A stretch of 64,000 bases of DNA from Rheinheimera pacifica (GCF_900108485.1 NZ_FNXF01000011.1:84997-148996); one strand, 5' to 3'; shown: positions 45,637-54,907, numbered from the stretch's first letter. The notes: generated from the letters alone by a model not told the origin. Numbers and translations: made by a program.

Positions 45637-48441
45637 ATGGCTTATCGCAACACGCAATTCCGCCCCACTAAACTGGTGCGCGCGCTTACGCTGGCCGGTT
45701 TAGCTACCGTGCTTGGCGCTGCTCCGGCACTGCAGGCACAGCAAGCCGAAGAGCAACCAACAGCACAAGTACAGGAACAAGACATTGAAGTTATTACCGT
45801 AACTGGTGGCTTTCGTGGCAGCCTGGCCAGTGCTTTAAACCAAAAGCGCTTTGAAACCGGCTCTACCGACACGATCAAAGCTGAAGATATTGCTGACTTT
45901 CCGGATCTTAACTTAGCAGAGTCTTTACAGCGTATTCCTGGCGTGGCGATCAGCCGTGTTGCTGGTGAAGGCCGGCAGATTTCTGTCCGCGGCTTAGGCC
46001 CGGATTTTACCCGCGTACGCATTAACGGTATGGAAGCACAATCTACCAGCGGCGGTACCGACGCAATCGGCGGTGCTAACCGTGGCCGCGGCTTTGACTT
46101 TAATACCTTTTCATCTGATTTATTCAGCGAACTAACAGTACGCAAAACGGCCTCTGCCAATGTAGAAGAAGGCTCGCTTGGCGCCACGGTAGACCTGCGC
46201 ACAGCGCGGCCATTTGACTATGACGGCTTTACCTTTGCCGCCAACGTACAAGGTGGCTATAACGATTTATCTGAAGAAGTAGACCCTAAAGGCTCATTTT
46301 TAGTCAGCAATATTTTTGCTGACGGCAAATTTGGCGTGCTGTTTTCTGCCGCTTATTCAGAGCGCAATATTAAAGACGAAGGTGCCAGCACAGTGCGCTG
46401 GAACAACGTCAATGACTTTGGCAGGTACCGCGGCGATAGCCAGGCGCCTGAGTTACAACAGATTAACGATGCGTTCCGGCCACGTTTACCACGCTACGAT
46501 TCATACGAGCACAACGTAAAACGTACCGGTATGGCGGCGGCATTTGAATTCCGCCCCAGCCAGGAAACCCGCTTTAACCTGGATATTTTGTACTCTAAAG
46601 ATGATTCAACCCGCCAGGAAGCCTTTATGCAGGCGATCCTGAACGCCGGCACTAATCGCGCAAACCTCGCCGCACCAGTAGCAACTGGTACAACCGGTAA
46701 CATGAATGTTATTGATTACGAAATCGATAATACTAATACCGTTACCTATGCCGCTTTTGAAAATGCATTAATTCGCAACGAGCTGCGTTACGATGAACTG
46801 TCTACAGACTTTCTGCAATTTAGCTTAAGTGGTCAGCATCAGTTAACGGATAACCTGAAAATTGATGCCATGGTGGGCCGGGCGAAATCTGAATTTGATA
46901 ACCCGATCCAAACCACAGTGGTAATGGATAAAGCAGGCTTAGATTTCAGCTACGATTACCGTGGCAGCAAACGCGATAACCCTGAACTGTTATTTGGCGC
47001 CGGCGCCTATGATGCTAATGGCTGGACGACAAGCAGCGTGCGGCTTCGTCCGTTAGGTGCAGAAAATACCTTCGATAATGCCGCGTTAAATCTGGAATAT
47101 GTATTAAACGATAATCTGACATTACGCGGCGGCGTGCATTATAAAAAGTTTGAATTTGAAACCCGCGAAGCGCGCCGCCTATCGGGCGAGAACGCTGGCG
47201 GTGTGGTAATGACACCCGATCTGATTATGAACTACGACGCCAGTATCGGCAGCCAGAATACCTGGGTTTTGCCTGACCTTGCAGCGATTGACGCAGCATA
47301 TGATATATATGGTAATTCAGGCGTTTTTGAGGTTGGTATTGCAACGCGACTAGTAGATAACTACTCCGCTGAAGAGAAAACCTTAGGCACTTATTTACAG
47401 CTGGCATTTGAAACTGAAGTGGGCGATACCACCATTCGCGGTGATGTTGGCGGCCGTTATATAAAAACCGATCAGTCTTCTACCGCCTGGGCAACGCTGG
47501 GGGGGGTAAATGAATTAATTACTGCCAAGCATGATTACAACGAATTTTTACCATCTCTTAACCTGGTATTTGAACCATTAGAAGATGTCATTATCCGTTT
47601 TGGTTATGCCGAAGTAATGGCTCGTGCCGGTTTAGGCAGTATACGCCCTAACGTTTCTGTTTCTGTATCTGGTGGTGCACGCAGTGTTAGCGGTGGTAAC
47701 CCCACACTGGAACCCACCAAAGCCAAAACTTATGACTTGGGCTTAGAGCTGTACTTTGACAATGAATCTTTGTTAGGTGTGGCGGTATTCCGTAAGGATA
47801 TCGACAGCTATGTGCAGGGCCTGCGTGAAACCAAGCCATTTACCGAAACCGGCTTACCGATTCAGGCAGCAATTGATGCCTGTAATGCCGGCCCTGGCTA
47901 TGGCCCGGACTGTAATGAAAACGTAGAGTGGCAAACCAATACGCCATTAAATGGCCCTGGTGGCAACCTGTATGGCTTTGAAGTGCAGTATCAGATGCCG
48001 TTTAGCTTCCTGCCAGAATTCTGGGACCGCTTTGGCTTTATCGGTAACTACACTTACGTAAAAGCGCAGATGGATTACATTAACGCCGATGGTCAGCTGC
48101 TGGCAACCCGCGATTTACAGGGTTTGTCAGAGTCTACCCGCAGCGCCACGCTGTACTATGAAGATGACAAATTCAGCGCCCGTGTATCACTGACTGATCG
48201 CTCTAAGTATCTGACGAACGCTATCGGCCGCGACAACAACGATATGGAAGGCACCAACGCTACCCGTAACATTGATGCAGCTATGTCTTACCAGTTAACC
48301 GACAACTGGAAAATAAGCTTTGAAGCGCTTAACCTGACTGACGAAGTAGATGATCAATGGGTAGATTCAAGCGGCAACCGCTTAACCTACTACCACAGCA
48401 CTGGTCGTCAGTACTACTTAGGCGCTCAGTACAAGTTCTGA
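45637..48441 (+). CDS. TonB-dependent receptor, probable pectin-oligosaccharide uptake
   Basis: Outer-membrane channel of 934 residues. A signal peptide (about 1-35) is followed by a TonB box-like EVITVTGGFRGSLASALNQK and a plug domain (IADFPDLNLAESLQRIPGVA, SVRGLGPDFTRVRING). The rest is a 22-strand barrel ending in an aromatic residue (YYLGAQYKF), as outer-membrane insertion requires. The DFPDLNLAESLQ plug pattern is typical of carbohydrate receptors from Alteromonadales and Xanthomonadales. It heads a plus-strand group with the GH105, CE8 and CE12 enzymes and sits behind paired LacI-type operators. The exact ligand is inferred. Confidence 0.9.
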   Translation: MAYRNTQFRPTKLVRALTLAGLATVLGAAPALQAQQAEEQPTAQVQEQDIEVITVTGGFRGSLASALNQKRFETGSTDTIKAEDIADFPDLNLAESLQRIPGVAISRVAGEGRQISVRGLGPDFTRVRINGMEAQSTSGGTDAIGGANRGRGFDFNTFSSDLFSELTVRKTASANVEEGSLGATVDLRTARPFDYDGFTFAANVQGGYNDLSEEVDPKGSFLVSNIFADGKFGVLFSAAYSERNIKDEGASTVRWNNVNDFGRYRGDSQAPELQQINDAFRPRLPRYDSYEHNVKRTGMAAAFEFRPSQETRFNLDILYSKDDSTRQEAFMQAILNAGTNRANLAAPVATGTTGNMNVIDYEIDNTNTVTYAAFENALIRNELRYDELSTDFLQFSLSGQHQLTDNLKIDAMVGRAKSEFDNPIQTTVVMDKAGLDFSYDYRGSKRDNPELLFGAGAYDANGWTTSSVRLRPLGAENTFDNAALNLEYVLNDNLTLRGGVHYKKFEFETREARRLSGENAGGVVMTPDLIMNYDASIGSQNTWVLPDLAAIDAAYDIYGNSGVFEVGIATRLVDNYSAEEKTLGTYLQLAFETEVGDTTIRGDVGGRYIKTDQSSTAWATLGGVNELITAKHDYNEFLPSLNLVFEPLEDVIIRFGYAEVMARAGLGSIRPNVSVSVSGGARSVSGGNPTLEPTKAKTYDLGLELYFDNESLLGVAVFRKDIDSYVQGLRETKPFTETGLPIQAAIDACNAGPGYGPDCNENVEWQTNTPLNGPGGNLYGFEVQYQMPFSFLPEFWDRFGFIGNYTYVKAQMDYINADGQLLATRDLQGLSESTRSATLYYEDDKFSARVSLTDRSKYLTNAIGRDNNDMEGTNATRNIDAAMSYQLTDNWKISFEALNLTDEVDDQWVDSSGNRLTYYHSTGRQYYLGAQYKF

Positions 48442-48460
48442 TATCGCCTCGATGCACTAC

Positions 48461-48490
48461 CCGCTATGCTCCGGCATAGCGGTTTTAATT
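48461..48490 (+). terminator. Terminator after the TonB receptor gene
   Basis: CCGCTATGC, loop TCCG, GCATAGCGG, then TTTTAATTT. It may uncouple the highly expressed receptor from the downstream GH105 gene by partial termination. Confidence 0.78.
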
Positions 48491-48566
48491 TCTCCCGCAA
48501 AACGCTGAGCCACGGAAGGCCCGTTTTACTATGCATGGACGTACGAATTGTAATAACAGGTACCTT

Positions 48567-51035
48567 ATGGCCCGCATTCTTTTTGGCAAAACCTTGTTAA
48601 GTATCAGCATTGCCACAGTTGTCAGCGCTTGCTCGCCACAACCTTCTGCTACTGCTCCACAGTCGGTTGGCAGCAACGACAGCAGTATTGCCAACCTCAG
48701 TGTCAGTAACCCATCCACTTTTGCACGCAAAGAACAAAACCTGCTGCTGCCATTTAGTGATCTTGGCGTAACAGCAAGCCAGGCACAGGCGTTAGTGGCA
48801 CTGGAAGGTGGCAATACAGTGCCGTCACAACTGATTGATCATAATGGCGATGGCAATAAAGACAGCCTGTTATTACAGTTTGATTTCGCTGCTGTTGAGA
48901 CAAAACAACTGCAGATCCTGAATGATACTGCGCTGTTTAACGCCCAGCAGTTAACCAAGCATACCCAGGCAGAAATATCGTATAAAACCGGTGGCCAGTG
49001 GCAGGACAGCAAATACATTGGCGGTGAGTTTCAAAACGTCACCGAGCTGACCCCACCCGCGCAATATACCGATCATTCCGAGTGGATCCGCTACGAGGGC
49101 CCGGGCATAGAATCAGATAAAGTCGGCTATCGCATTTATCTGGATTGGCGTAACGGCTTTGATGTATTTGGCAATAAAACCGGTAAACCGGTGCTGCATC
49201 AGGTAGGGCTGGACGGCTATAAGTCGTACCATGAAATGGCCGACTGGGGCATGGATTTACTTAAAGTAGGTAAATCGCTTGGCGCCGGCGGTTTCGGCTA
49301 CTGGGACGGTGATAAGGTGCAGCTGGTTTCTACTGTCAGCGGCCACACCGCCAAAGTAATTGAAAACGGCGCTGTATATTCTGCGCTGCAAATTCAGTAT
49401 AAAGACTGGCAAATTGCCGGTAAAACCACCAACTTAACCGCTAACCTGTCCATGACTGCCGGTAGCCGCCTGGTACATACCCGTTTGTCTTTAACCGAGC
49501 CGCTGGACAATATCGCCATCGGTCTAGTGCGCTTGCCTAATACCCAAGTATTGCATGGTAAATCAGAAGTGACCGGCCACAGCTGGACATATCTGGCCAC
49601 CTGGGGCGAGCAAACCCTGACCGGAGGCAACGATAAACTGGGCATGGCCATTTTGTATAAGCGTGGCGCCAATAAACAGCTGACCGGCGATGAAAACAGC
49701 CATGTTGCAGTAATGACGCCATCAGGCACCGAGCTGGAATACTATTTCCTTTCAGCCTGGGATGGTGAGCCGGGCGGTATTAAAACCGAAGCCGAGTTTG
49801 TTGAATACCTTGAACAAGAAGTAGAAAAACTTACGCTGACGCCCAGGTTGTCGCTTAAAACCGCACTGTCTGAGCAGCAAAAAGCTGGAGCCTTAACTGC
49901 CGACGTAGCGTTAAACTGGAGCGAGCGTTTAGCCGCCAGCGAAATGGTACGGCAAACCCCTTACTATGCTTATGGTGGCTGGGATTACGAGCGCCAGCGC
50001 CCAAGCAAATGGGAATATACTACCGGCTTACAGTTGCAAGCCTATGACGACCTGCTTAAAGTTAAACCTAATGCCCAGTGGCAACAGGTGCTGACTGATG
50101 TTATTGATTCTTTTATTACCAGCGACGGTGATATCCGCACGTACAAACTCAGTAACCATAATATCGACAGTTTAAATACCGGCAATATGCTGCTACGTGA
50201 ATACCAGCGTAACCCCAAGCCAGAGTATAAACAGGCACTGGATTTACTGCGTAAACAGTTAGCTGAACACCCACGCACTTCTGAGGGTGCCTTCTGGCAT
50301 AAACAAATTTACCCGCACCAGCTATGGCTCGACGGCGTGTACATGGGTATGCCCTTTCTGGCCAACTACAGCAAAGCGTTTGAGCAAGGCCATGCTTTTG
50401 ACGAAGTGGTAAAAGAATTTACCATCAGCCGCGACAAACTGCGTGACCTCAATACCGGCTTGTATTACCACGCCTGGGATGAAGCCCGCGAGCAGGATTG
50501 GGCCGATAAAAACACCGGCCTGGCCAGCCAGTTCTGGGGCCGTGGTTTAGGCTGGTTAGCCATGGCGTTAGTGGATGTGCTGGAAATTATTCCTGCAGAT
50601 CAAACCGCATTGCGCCAGCCATTACTGGATATGACAGCAGAACTGGCCGAAGCACTGGTAAAAGTACAGCATGACAACGGCACCTGGTATCAGATCCTGG
50701 ATAAACCCAACGCACCGGGTAATTATTTAGAATCGTCTGCCAGTGGCATGTTTACTTATTTCTTTGCTAAAGGCGTAAATAACGGTTATCTGGATGCCCG
50801 CTATAAAGCCACCGCAGTAAAAGCTTACGAAGGCCTGGTAAATGAATTTATTCTGGTACATCCGGATAACAGCATAAGCTTAGTCAATACCTGCCAGGTT
50901 GCCGGTTTAGGTTTTGGCCGTGATGGCAGCTACCACTACTATATGAGTGAACCGGTATTTCGTAACGACGCTAAAGCCAACGGCCCCTTTATTATGGCCG
51001 GCGTGCAAATAGCGAAACTGCTTGGTACTAACTAA
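48567..51035 (+). CDS. DUF4861 domain fused to GH105 unsaturated galacturonyl hydrolase, lipoprotein
   Basis: An 822-residue envelope protein. A lipoprotein signal ends VVSAC. Residues about 40-425 look like a DUF4861 beta-rich domain (SEWIRYEGPGIESDKVGYRI, YHEMADWGMDLLKVG, LEYYFLSAWDGEPGG). Residues about 440-822 are a GH105/88 alpha/alpha barrel (YYAYGGWDYERQRPSKWEYT, LWLDGVYMGMPFLANY with the catalytic Asp, FWGRGLGWLAMALVD, YLESSASGMFTYFFAKG). GH105 hydrates the unsaturated end residue left by pectate lyases, feeding KduI. The ATG at 48567 is chosen over 48531 because it gives a proper signal peptide. Confidence 0.87.
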   Translation: MARILFGKTLLSISIATVVSACSPQPSATAPQSVGSNDSSIANLSVSNPSTFARKEQNLLLPFSDLGVTASQAQALVALEGGNTVPSQLIDHNGDGNKDSLLLQFDFAAVETKQLQILNDTALFNAQQLTKHTQAEISYKTGGQWQDSKYIGGEFQNVTELTPPAQYTDHSEWIRYEGPGIESDKVGYRIYLDWRNGFDVFGNKTGKPVLHQVGLDGYKSYHEMADWGMDLLKVGKSLGAGGFGYWDGDKVQLVSTVSGHTAKVIENGAVYSALQIQYKDWQIAGKTTNLTANLSMTAGSRLVHTRLSLTEPLDNIAIGLVRLPNTQVLHGKSEVTGHSWTYLATWGEQTLTGGNDKLGMAILYKRGANKQLTGDENSHVAVMTPSGTELEYYFLSAWDGEPGGIKTEAEFVEYLEQEVEKLTLTPRLSLKTALSEQQKAGALTADVALNWSERLAASEMVRQTPYYAYGGWDYERQRPSKWEYTTGLQLQAYDDLLKVKPNAQWQQVLTDVIDSFITSDGDIRTYKLSNHNIDSLNTGNMLLREYQRNPKPEYKQALDLLRKQLAEHPRTSEGAFWHKQIYPHQLWLDGVYMGMPFLANYSKAFEQGHAFDEVVKEFTISRDKLRDLNTGLYYHAWDEAREQDWADKNTGLASQFWGRGLGWLAMALVDVLEIIPADQTALRQPLLDMTAELAEALVKVQHDNGTWYQILDKPNAPGNYLESSASGMFTYFFAKGVNNGYLDARYKATAVKAYEGLVNEFILVHPDNSISLVNTCQVAGLGFGRDGSYHYYMSEPVFRNDAKANGPFIMAGVQIAKLLGTN

Positions 51036-51074
51036 GTTTCTTCCTGTGTTTAGCCGGTTTTGATGCTTCGGCAC

Positions 51075-51171
51075 GAACCGGCTTGCCCACGCTAACACGC
51101 CGTAAACCCATCCCTGGGGGCTCGACTCAGGCATCCATGCCTTCAACGGTTAGCTTAGGGCAAGTCGATTC
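51075..51171. repeat. 97 bp palindromic intergenic repeat, copy R5
   Basis: Starts GAACCGGCTTGCCC and ends GGGCAAGTCGATTC. Same orientation as R4; its core (51098-51121) reads CGCCGTAAACCCATCCCTGG. The hairpin GGCATCCATGCC is intact. It lies before the CE8 gene and is an inverted partner of R6, which lies after the CE12 gene. Confidence 0.85.
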
Positions 51172-51224
51172 TCGCTATGTTGCCCCGGTAATCTTGTGGT
51201 ACCGGCTTTTTTGGAATCAAATAT

Positions 51225-52238
51225 ATGCAAAAAGCCTTTCCATTCTGCATCCTGTTACTGCTGTTTATCAGCACAACCAGCTTCGCCGATATCATCCGCC
51301 TGCAGGTGGCACAAAGCGGCGATGCACCCTTTCGCAGTATTCAGCAAGCCATAAACAGCCTGCCCGATAACGATACTCAAGCCATTATTCAGATTAGCCC
51401 TGGCGTCTATACAGAAAAAATTTATCTCACCCGCAATAAAGTGGCGCTAATTGGTGCAGGTGCTGATAAAACCGAAATTCGCGTCGCAGAGCTGCGCACT
51501 AACTGGTTAAAGCAGCACCCCAGCGATTGGGGCGCGGCAGTGGTGAATATCCGCGCCAGCGACATTGCGCTGCTTAATATCAGTATTGTAAACAGCTATG
51601 GCGAGCTAACCGGGGATAATGAACACCAATTTGCCGTGCGTGGCTTTGAGCAGGCTACCCGCATTATTACCGCTAACTGCCGCATTATTGCCGGCGGTGC
51701 CGACACGTTAAGCCTGTGGAATAAAACCGACGGCATGTATTACCACGACAACTGCTACTTTGAAGGCCATACCGATATGGTTTGCCCGCGTGGGTGGGCG
51801 TTTTTCAGCAACAGTACTTTTATTAATAAAAAAGCCTACGCCACTTTATGGCATGACGGCGAGTTAAACGAGCAGCAAAAAATGGTGGTGCGCGACTCGC
51901 ACTTTGACGGCGTGCCTGGCTTTATGCTGGGCCGGCGCCATTATGACGCCCAGTTTTACCTGATTAATAACCAGTACAGCCCCAATATGGCCGACAAGCC
52001 GATATTCCGCCACACCTACCCAACCGAGCCAGAACACGACCGTGCCAATCTATGGGGCGACCGCTACTATTTTAGCCACAGCGATAACAAGCAGGTGGTT
52101 TATCACTGGCTTAAAGCTAATTTAGCCGAGCATCCATCACAACTATCGCCGGAGCAAATCACTGCCAAGTGGACTTTTGCTGGCCGCTGGGATCCGGAAC
52201 AACAGGTAAAAATGCTATTGCAACTAAATAAGGAATAA
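51225..52238 (+). CDS. CE8 pectinesterase, diverged active-site motifs
   Basis: Exported beta-helix esterase of 337 residues that removes methyl groups from pectin, exposing galacturonate for the lyases and hydrolase. Signal peptide 1-21 (ending TSFA). The family pattern PFRSIQQAINSLPDND and SPGVYTEKI is clear. The two catalytic aspartates are kept but in altered contexts: GGADTLSLW instead of YQDTL, and GHTDMVCPRGWAFF instead of VDFIFG. The arginine block is LGRRHYDAQFYL instead of LGRPW. This marks a distant CE8 subgroup; specificity may differ. CE12 follows after three bases. Confidence 0.85.
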   Translation: MQKAFPFCILLLLFISTTSFADIIRLQVAQSGDAPFRSIQQAINSLPDNDTQAIIQISPGVYTEKIYLTRNKVALIGAGADKTEIRVAELRTNWLKQHPSDWGAAVVNIRASDIALLNISIVNSYGELTGDNEHQFAVRGFEQATRIITANCRIIAGGADTLSLWNKTDGMYYHDNCYFEGHTDMVCPRGWAFFSNSTFINKKAYATLWHDGELNEQQKMVVRDSHFDGVPGFMLGRRHYDAQFYLINNQYSPNMADKPIFRHTYPTEPEHDRANLWGDRYYFSHSDNKQVVYHWLKANLAEHPSQLSPEQITAKWTFAGRWDPEQQVKMLLQLNKE

Positions 52239-52241
52239 CAC

Positions 52242-52994
52242 ATGAAGTATCTGCTTATTGTGGCTTTATGCTTTGGCTTGAGCCAAGCGCAAGCTACTGA
52301 AATAAAACCGGTAAAATTGCATCTGGTTGGCGATTCAACCATGTCGGATAAACCCAACCTGGCTTACCCCGAGCGCGGCTGGGGCCAGTTGCTGCCACAG
52401 TTTTTATTACCACAGTTAACTGTAGTGAACCATGCCGCTAATGGCCGCAGCACCCGGCGTTTTTTAACTGAAGGCCGCTGGCAATTACTGTTAAGTGAGC
52501 TCGGCAACGGCGATTATGTGCTGATCCAGTTTGGTCATAATGATTCAAAAGAATCGGATCCGGCGCGCTATGCCGCTTTTGACAGCGATTATCAGACATT
52601 TTTAACACAATTTATTGCTGATATACGCGAGCGTGGCGCCACCCCCATGCTGGCAAGCTCAATTTGCCGGCGTAACTTTGCCGAAGATGGCAGCTTAAAA
52701 CGTGATCTGGCCGATTACGCCAGTGCCGCTGCCAAAGTAGCCAAGGAAACAAAAGTCAGCTTTTTTGACTTACAGCAGCTAAGTTGTGATTTCTGGCAAC
52801 AGCAGGGTAAAGATAACAGCCAGCCATATTTTATTCAGGTACCGGCAGGTTTGTATCAAAAATTTCCCGACGGCAAAGTGGATAACACCCACCTGACACT
52901 GCAAGGTGCCAGCAAAATAGCGCAGTTTTTTGTGCAGGATTTAAAACAACAGCAACATCCGCTGGCAGCTTATATCTATCGGGAATTATTGTAA
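52242..52994 (+). CDS. CE12 rhamnogalacturonan/pectin acetylesterase (SGNH)
   Basis: Exported SGNH hydrolase of 250 residues. Signal peptide 1-18 (ending SQAQA). Block I GDSTMSD holds the serine, block II includes NHAANGRSTRRF, block III GHNDSKESD the oxyanion Asn, and block V VDNTHLTLQGA the Asp and His. The family deacetylates pectin backbones. It is in one operon with the CE8 gene, so methyl and acetyl groups are removed together. Confidence 0.9.
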   Translation: MKYLLIVALCFGLSQAQATEIKPVKLHLVGDSTMSDKPNLAYPERGWGQLLPQFLLPQLTVVNHAANGRSTRRFLTEGRWQLLLSELGNGDYVLIQFGHNDSKESDPARYAAFDSDYQTFLTQFIADIRERGATPMLASSICRRNFAEDGSLKRDLADYASAAAKVAKETKVSFFDLQQLSCDFWQQQGKDNSQPYFIQVPAGLYQKFPDGKVDNTHLTLQGASKIAQFFVQDLKQQQHPLAAYIYRELL

Positions 52995-53016
52995 GCAAGG
53001 CAGAACGCACCGATGA

Positions 53017-53113
53017 GAACCGGTTTGCCCTAAGCCAACCGTTGAAGGCATGGATGCCTGAATCGAGCCCCCACGGATGGGTTTACGGCGTGTTGGTGTG
53101 GGCAAGCCGATTC
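53017..53113. repeat. 97 bp palindromic intergenic repeat, copy R6 (inverted)
   Basis: Starts GAACCGGTTTGCCC and ends GGGCAAGCCGATTC. Its reverse complement is nearly identical to R5, including the altered core with GGATGGGTTTACGGCGT (reverse of ACCCATCC). R5 and R6 therefore form inverted repeats around the CE8-CE12 pair. It is also at the boundary between the pectin locus and grpE. Confidence 0.85.
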
Positions 53114-53155
53114 GATAAACTGATACCGACTTGCTTTTCTAAGTCTTACGCGAAT

Positions 53156-53719
53156 TTATTCCACGGCTTTAGATACACCTACCATTGCCGGGCGTAATAA
53201 ACGGCCGTTTAACTCATAGCCCTTTTGCATTACAAAGGTAACGGTATTGGGTGCAACATCAGCAGATGGCTGAATACTCATCGCTTGATGATGCTCAGGG
53301 TTAAATGGCTGGCCTTGCGGGTCAATTTGGTTTACGCCGTATTTAGCTACCGTATCCAGAAAGCTTTTCAGGGTCAGCTCAACGCCTTCCACCACCCCTT
53401 TTAATGCTTCATCTTCCCGGTTGATAAAGCCCAGCGCCCGCTCCAGGTTATCTACTACCGGTAACAAGTCACCGGCAAATTTTTCCAGGGCAAACTTATG
53501 GGCTTTTTCTACGTCCATCGTGGCACGGCGGCGCACGTTTTCAGATTCTGCCTTAATACGCAGCATCAAATCCTGCTGCTCTGCCACACGGGCGTTAGCG
53601 TCGGCCAATTCGGCTTCCAGTTTGGCAATAATTGCCTGCTCACCCGACAGCTCTACTGTGTCGGCATGCTCGTTGGCTTGCTCTGGCGCATTGTCGTTTG
53701 GCTGGTGTTGCTCTGTCAT
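53156..53719 (-). CDS. grpE: Nucleotide exchange factor GrpE
   Basis: Exchanges ADP for ATP on DnaK and acts as a thermosensor. The 187-residue protein has the acidic N-terminus, the long coiled coil (residues about 25-75: [20 protein letters not shown]), RAL-rich helix [20 protein letters not shown] and the beta-domain [20 protein letters not shown], all GrpE hallmarks. It lies 30 bp downstream of hrcA and is transcribed with it from a sigma-32 promoter. It is divergent from nadK beyond hrcA, extending the E. coli grpE-nadK arrangement. Confidence 0.97.
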   Translation of the reverse strand: MTEQHQPNDNAPEQANEHADTVELSGEQAIIAKLEAELADANARVAEQQDLMLRIKAESENVRRRATMDVEKAHKFALEKFAGDLLPVVDNLERALGFINREDEALKGVVEGVELTLKSFLDTVAKYGVNQIDPQGQPFNPEHHQAMSIQPSADVAPNTVTFVMQKGYELNGRLLRPAMVGVSKAVE

Positions 53720-53749
53720 GTGTTACTACTCCCAAATTAAGTAGGTGTA

Positions 53750-54781
53750 TTATGGGGATACCTGGCGCCGATTCAAGTTTAAATTTAATTGGCGCGCACA
53801 GGCTTCCACTAACGGGATCAGCCGGGCGTAATTCATTCTGCGCGGCCCCAGTAAAGCAATAAAGCGTTTTGGCTGTTGTTGATAACGCTGCACTATGACA
53901 CTGACATTCGCCAGTTCAATAAAACCAGACTCTTTACCCAGCAATAGTTTTGGCTGCTCATCCTGCGTTACGGTTTGTAACAGGCGGATCAGGCCGTCGG
54001 GCTGTTCCAGCATCTGCATCACCTGTTGCAGCGCCGGGTTTTGCTGGTATTCCGGCGCCAGCAATAACTGATGCTGGCCGTAAATTAATGGCTGATGCTG
54101 CTGCAGCTCATCCAGACTTAGTTGCCCCAGTACTTTTTGCAATAGTTGCTGACACAAGCCGGTTTCGCTACGCACTATGCTGCCAAGCCGTTCAATACCA
54201 TCCTGCCACTGCCCGCCGCCACCTAAAGCCGCGTTTAATAAACACAGCACTTTGCTCAATGTATTGCTGTCTATCGCGCTTTCGCAGTGCAGCACCCGGT
54301 GCAAAATATCACCGTCTTCATCTATTACCACAAGCAGTAATCTGTCACTGGCCAGGCGCACTAAATCAATCTGCCGCACAATACGGCCGTCGGCTTTAGG
54401 CGCACTGACAATAGCGACAAAGCCGGTGAGGTTAGTCAGTAACTGCCCGGCTTGCTGGCACAATAAAGATACCGGCAACTGCGGCGTAAGCCTGCGCTGT
54501 AACTCATTATTCCACATGCTGGTAAGCGGCTGCAGTTGCAGCATTTTATCGATAAATAAACGAATACCGGCAGTAGTGGGAATGCGCCCGGCCGAGGTAT
54601 GCGGCGAGCGGATTAAGCCCTGCTGCTCCAGTGCCATCATGGTGTTACGCACCGTAGCCGAACTTACGGCCAGCTGAGCATGATCCGCCAGCAACTTTGA
54701 TGATACAGGCTGGCCATCCAGCAGATACTGTTCAACAATCAGCTTTAAAATCAACTCAGATCGGTTCAGGGCTAACGTCAT
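53750..54781 (-). CDS. hrcA: Heat-inducible transcription repressor HrcA
   Basis: Repressor of chaperone operons that binds the CIRCE element and responds to GroEL availability. The 343-residue protein has the N-terminal winged helix (PVSSKLLADHAQLAVSSATV, RNTMMALEQQGLIRSPHTSA, GRIPTTAGIRLFIDKML) and the C-terminal GAF-like region. HrcA is absent from E. coli and uncommon in gammaproteobacteria. No CIRCE element is visible at dnaK, hrcA or grpE in this window, so its target, probably groESL, lies elsewhere. Sequence similarity is clear in the first 90 residues and looser after. Confidence 0.93.
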   Translation of the reverse strand: MTLALNRSELILKLIVEQYLLDGQPVSSKLLADHAQLAVSSATVRNTMMALEQQGLIRSPHTSAGRIPTTAGIRLFIDKMLQLQPLTSMWNNELQRRLTPQLPVSLLCQQAGQLLTNLTGFVAIVSAPKADGRIVRQIDLVRLASDRLLLVVIDEDGDILHRVLHCESAIDSNTLSKVLCLLNAALGGGGQWQDGIERLGSIVRSETGLCQQLLQKVLGQLSLDELQQHQPLIYGQHQLLLAPEYQQNPALQQVMQMLEQPDGLIRLLQTVTQDEQPKLLLGKESGFIELANVSVIVQRYQQQPKRFIALLGPRRMNYARLIPLVEACARQLNLNLNRRQVSP

Positions 54782-54813
54782 GCGACATACTCACTTCATC
54801 ATTGAGCTTGGAT

Positions 54814-54839
54814 ATGGGGGCAATAAGTGCCAATTCAAG
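54814..54839 (-). promoter_or_regulatory. Sigma-32 heat-shock promoter of hrcA-grpE
   Basis: On the minus strand CTTGAA (54839-54834), a 14 bp spacer and CCCCAT (54819-54814). It is almost the same as the dnaK promoter and would start transcription about 25-30 bases before hrcA. Confidence 0.88.
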
Positions 54840-54907
54840 TAAAACACGGCCTAGTGTCCAACGCGTGCTGCCGTTATACTGCGCTAACGCATTGAAAGGA
54901 AACTGCT

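Noticed and set aside
45642..46202. 186-codon minus-strand frame over the start of the TonB receptor gene
   Set aside because: It lies opposite the conserved plug domain and reads as low-complexity Ser/Arg/Pro sequence, so it is a shadow frame.
51083..51370. Short frames overlapping repeat copy R5
   Set aside because: They arise because the 97 bp palindrome is free of stops in some frames; the real gene starts at 51225.
30307..53113. CRISPR array
   Set aside because: The repeats are dispersed by kilobases, palindromic over their whole length and not separated by uniform spacers; no cas gene is present.
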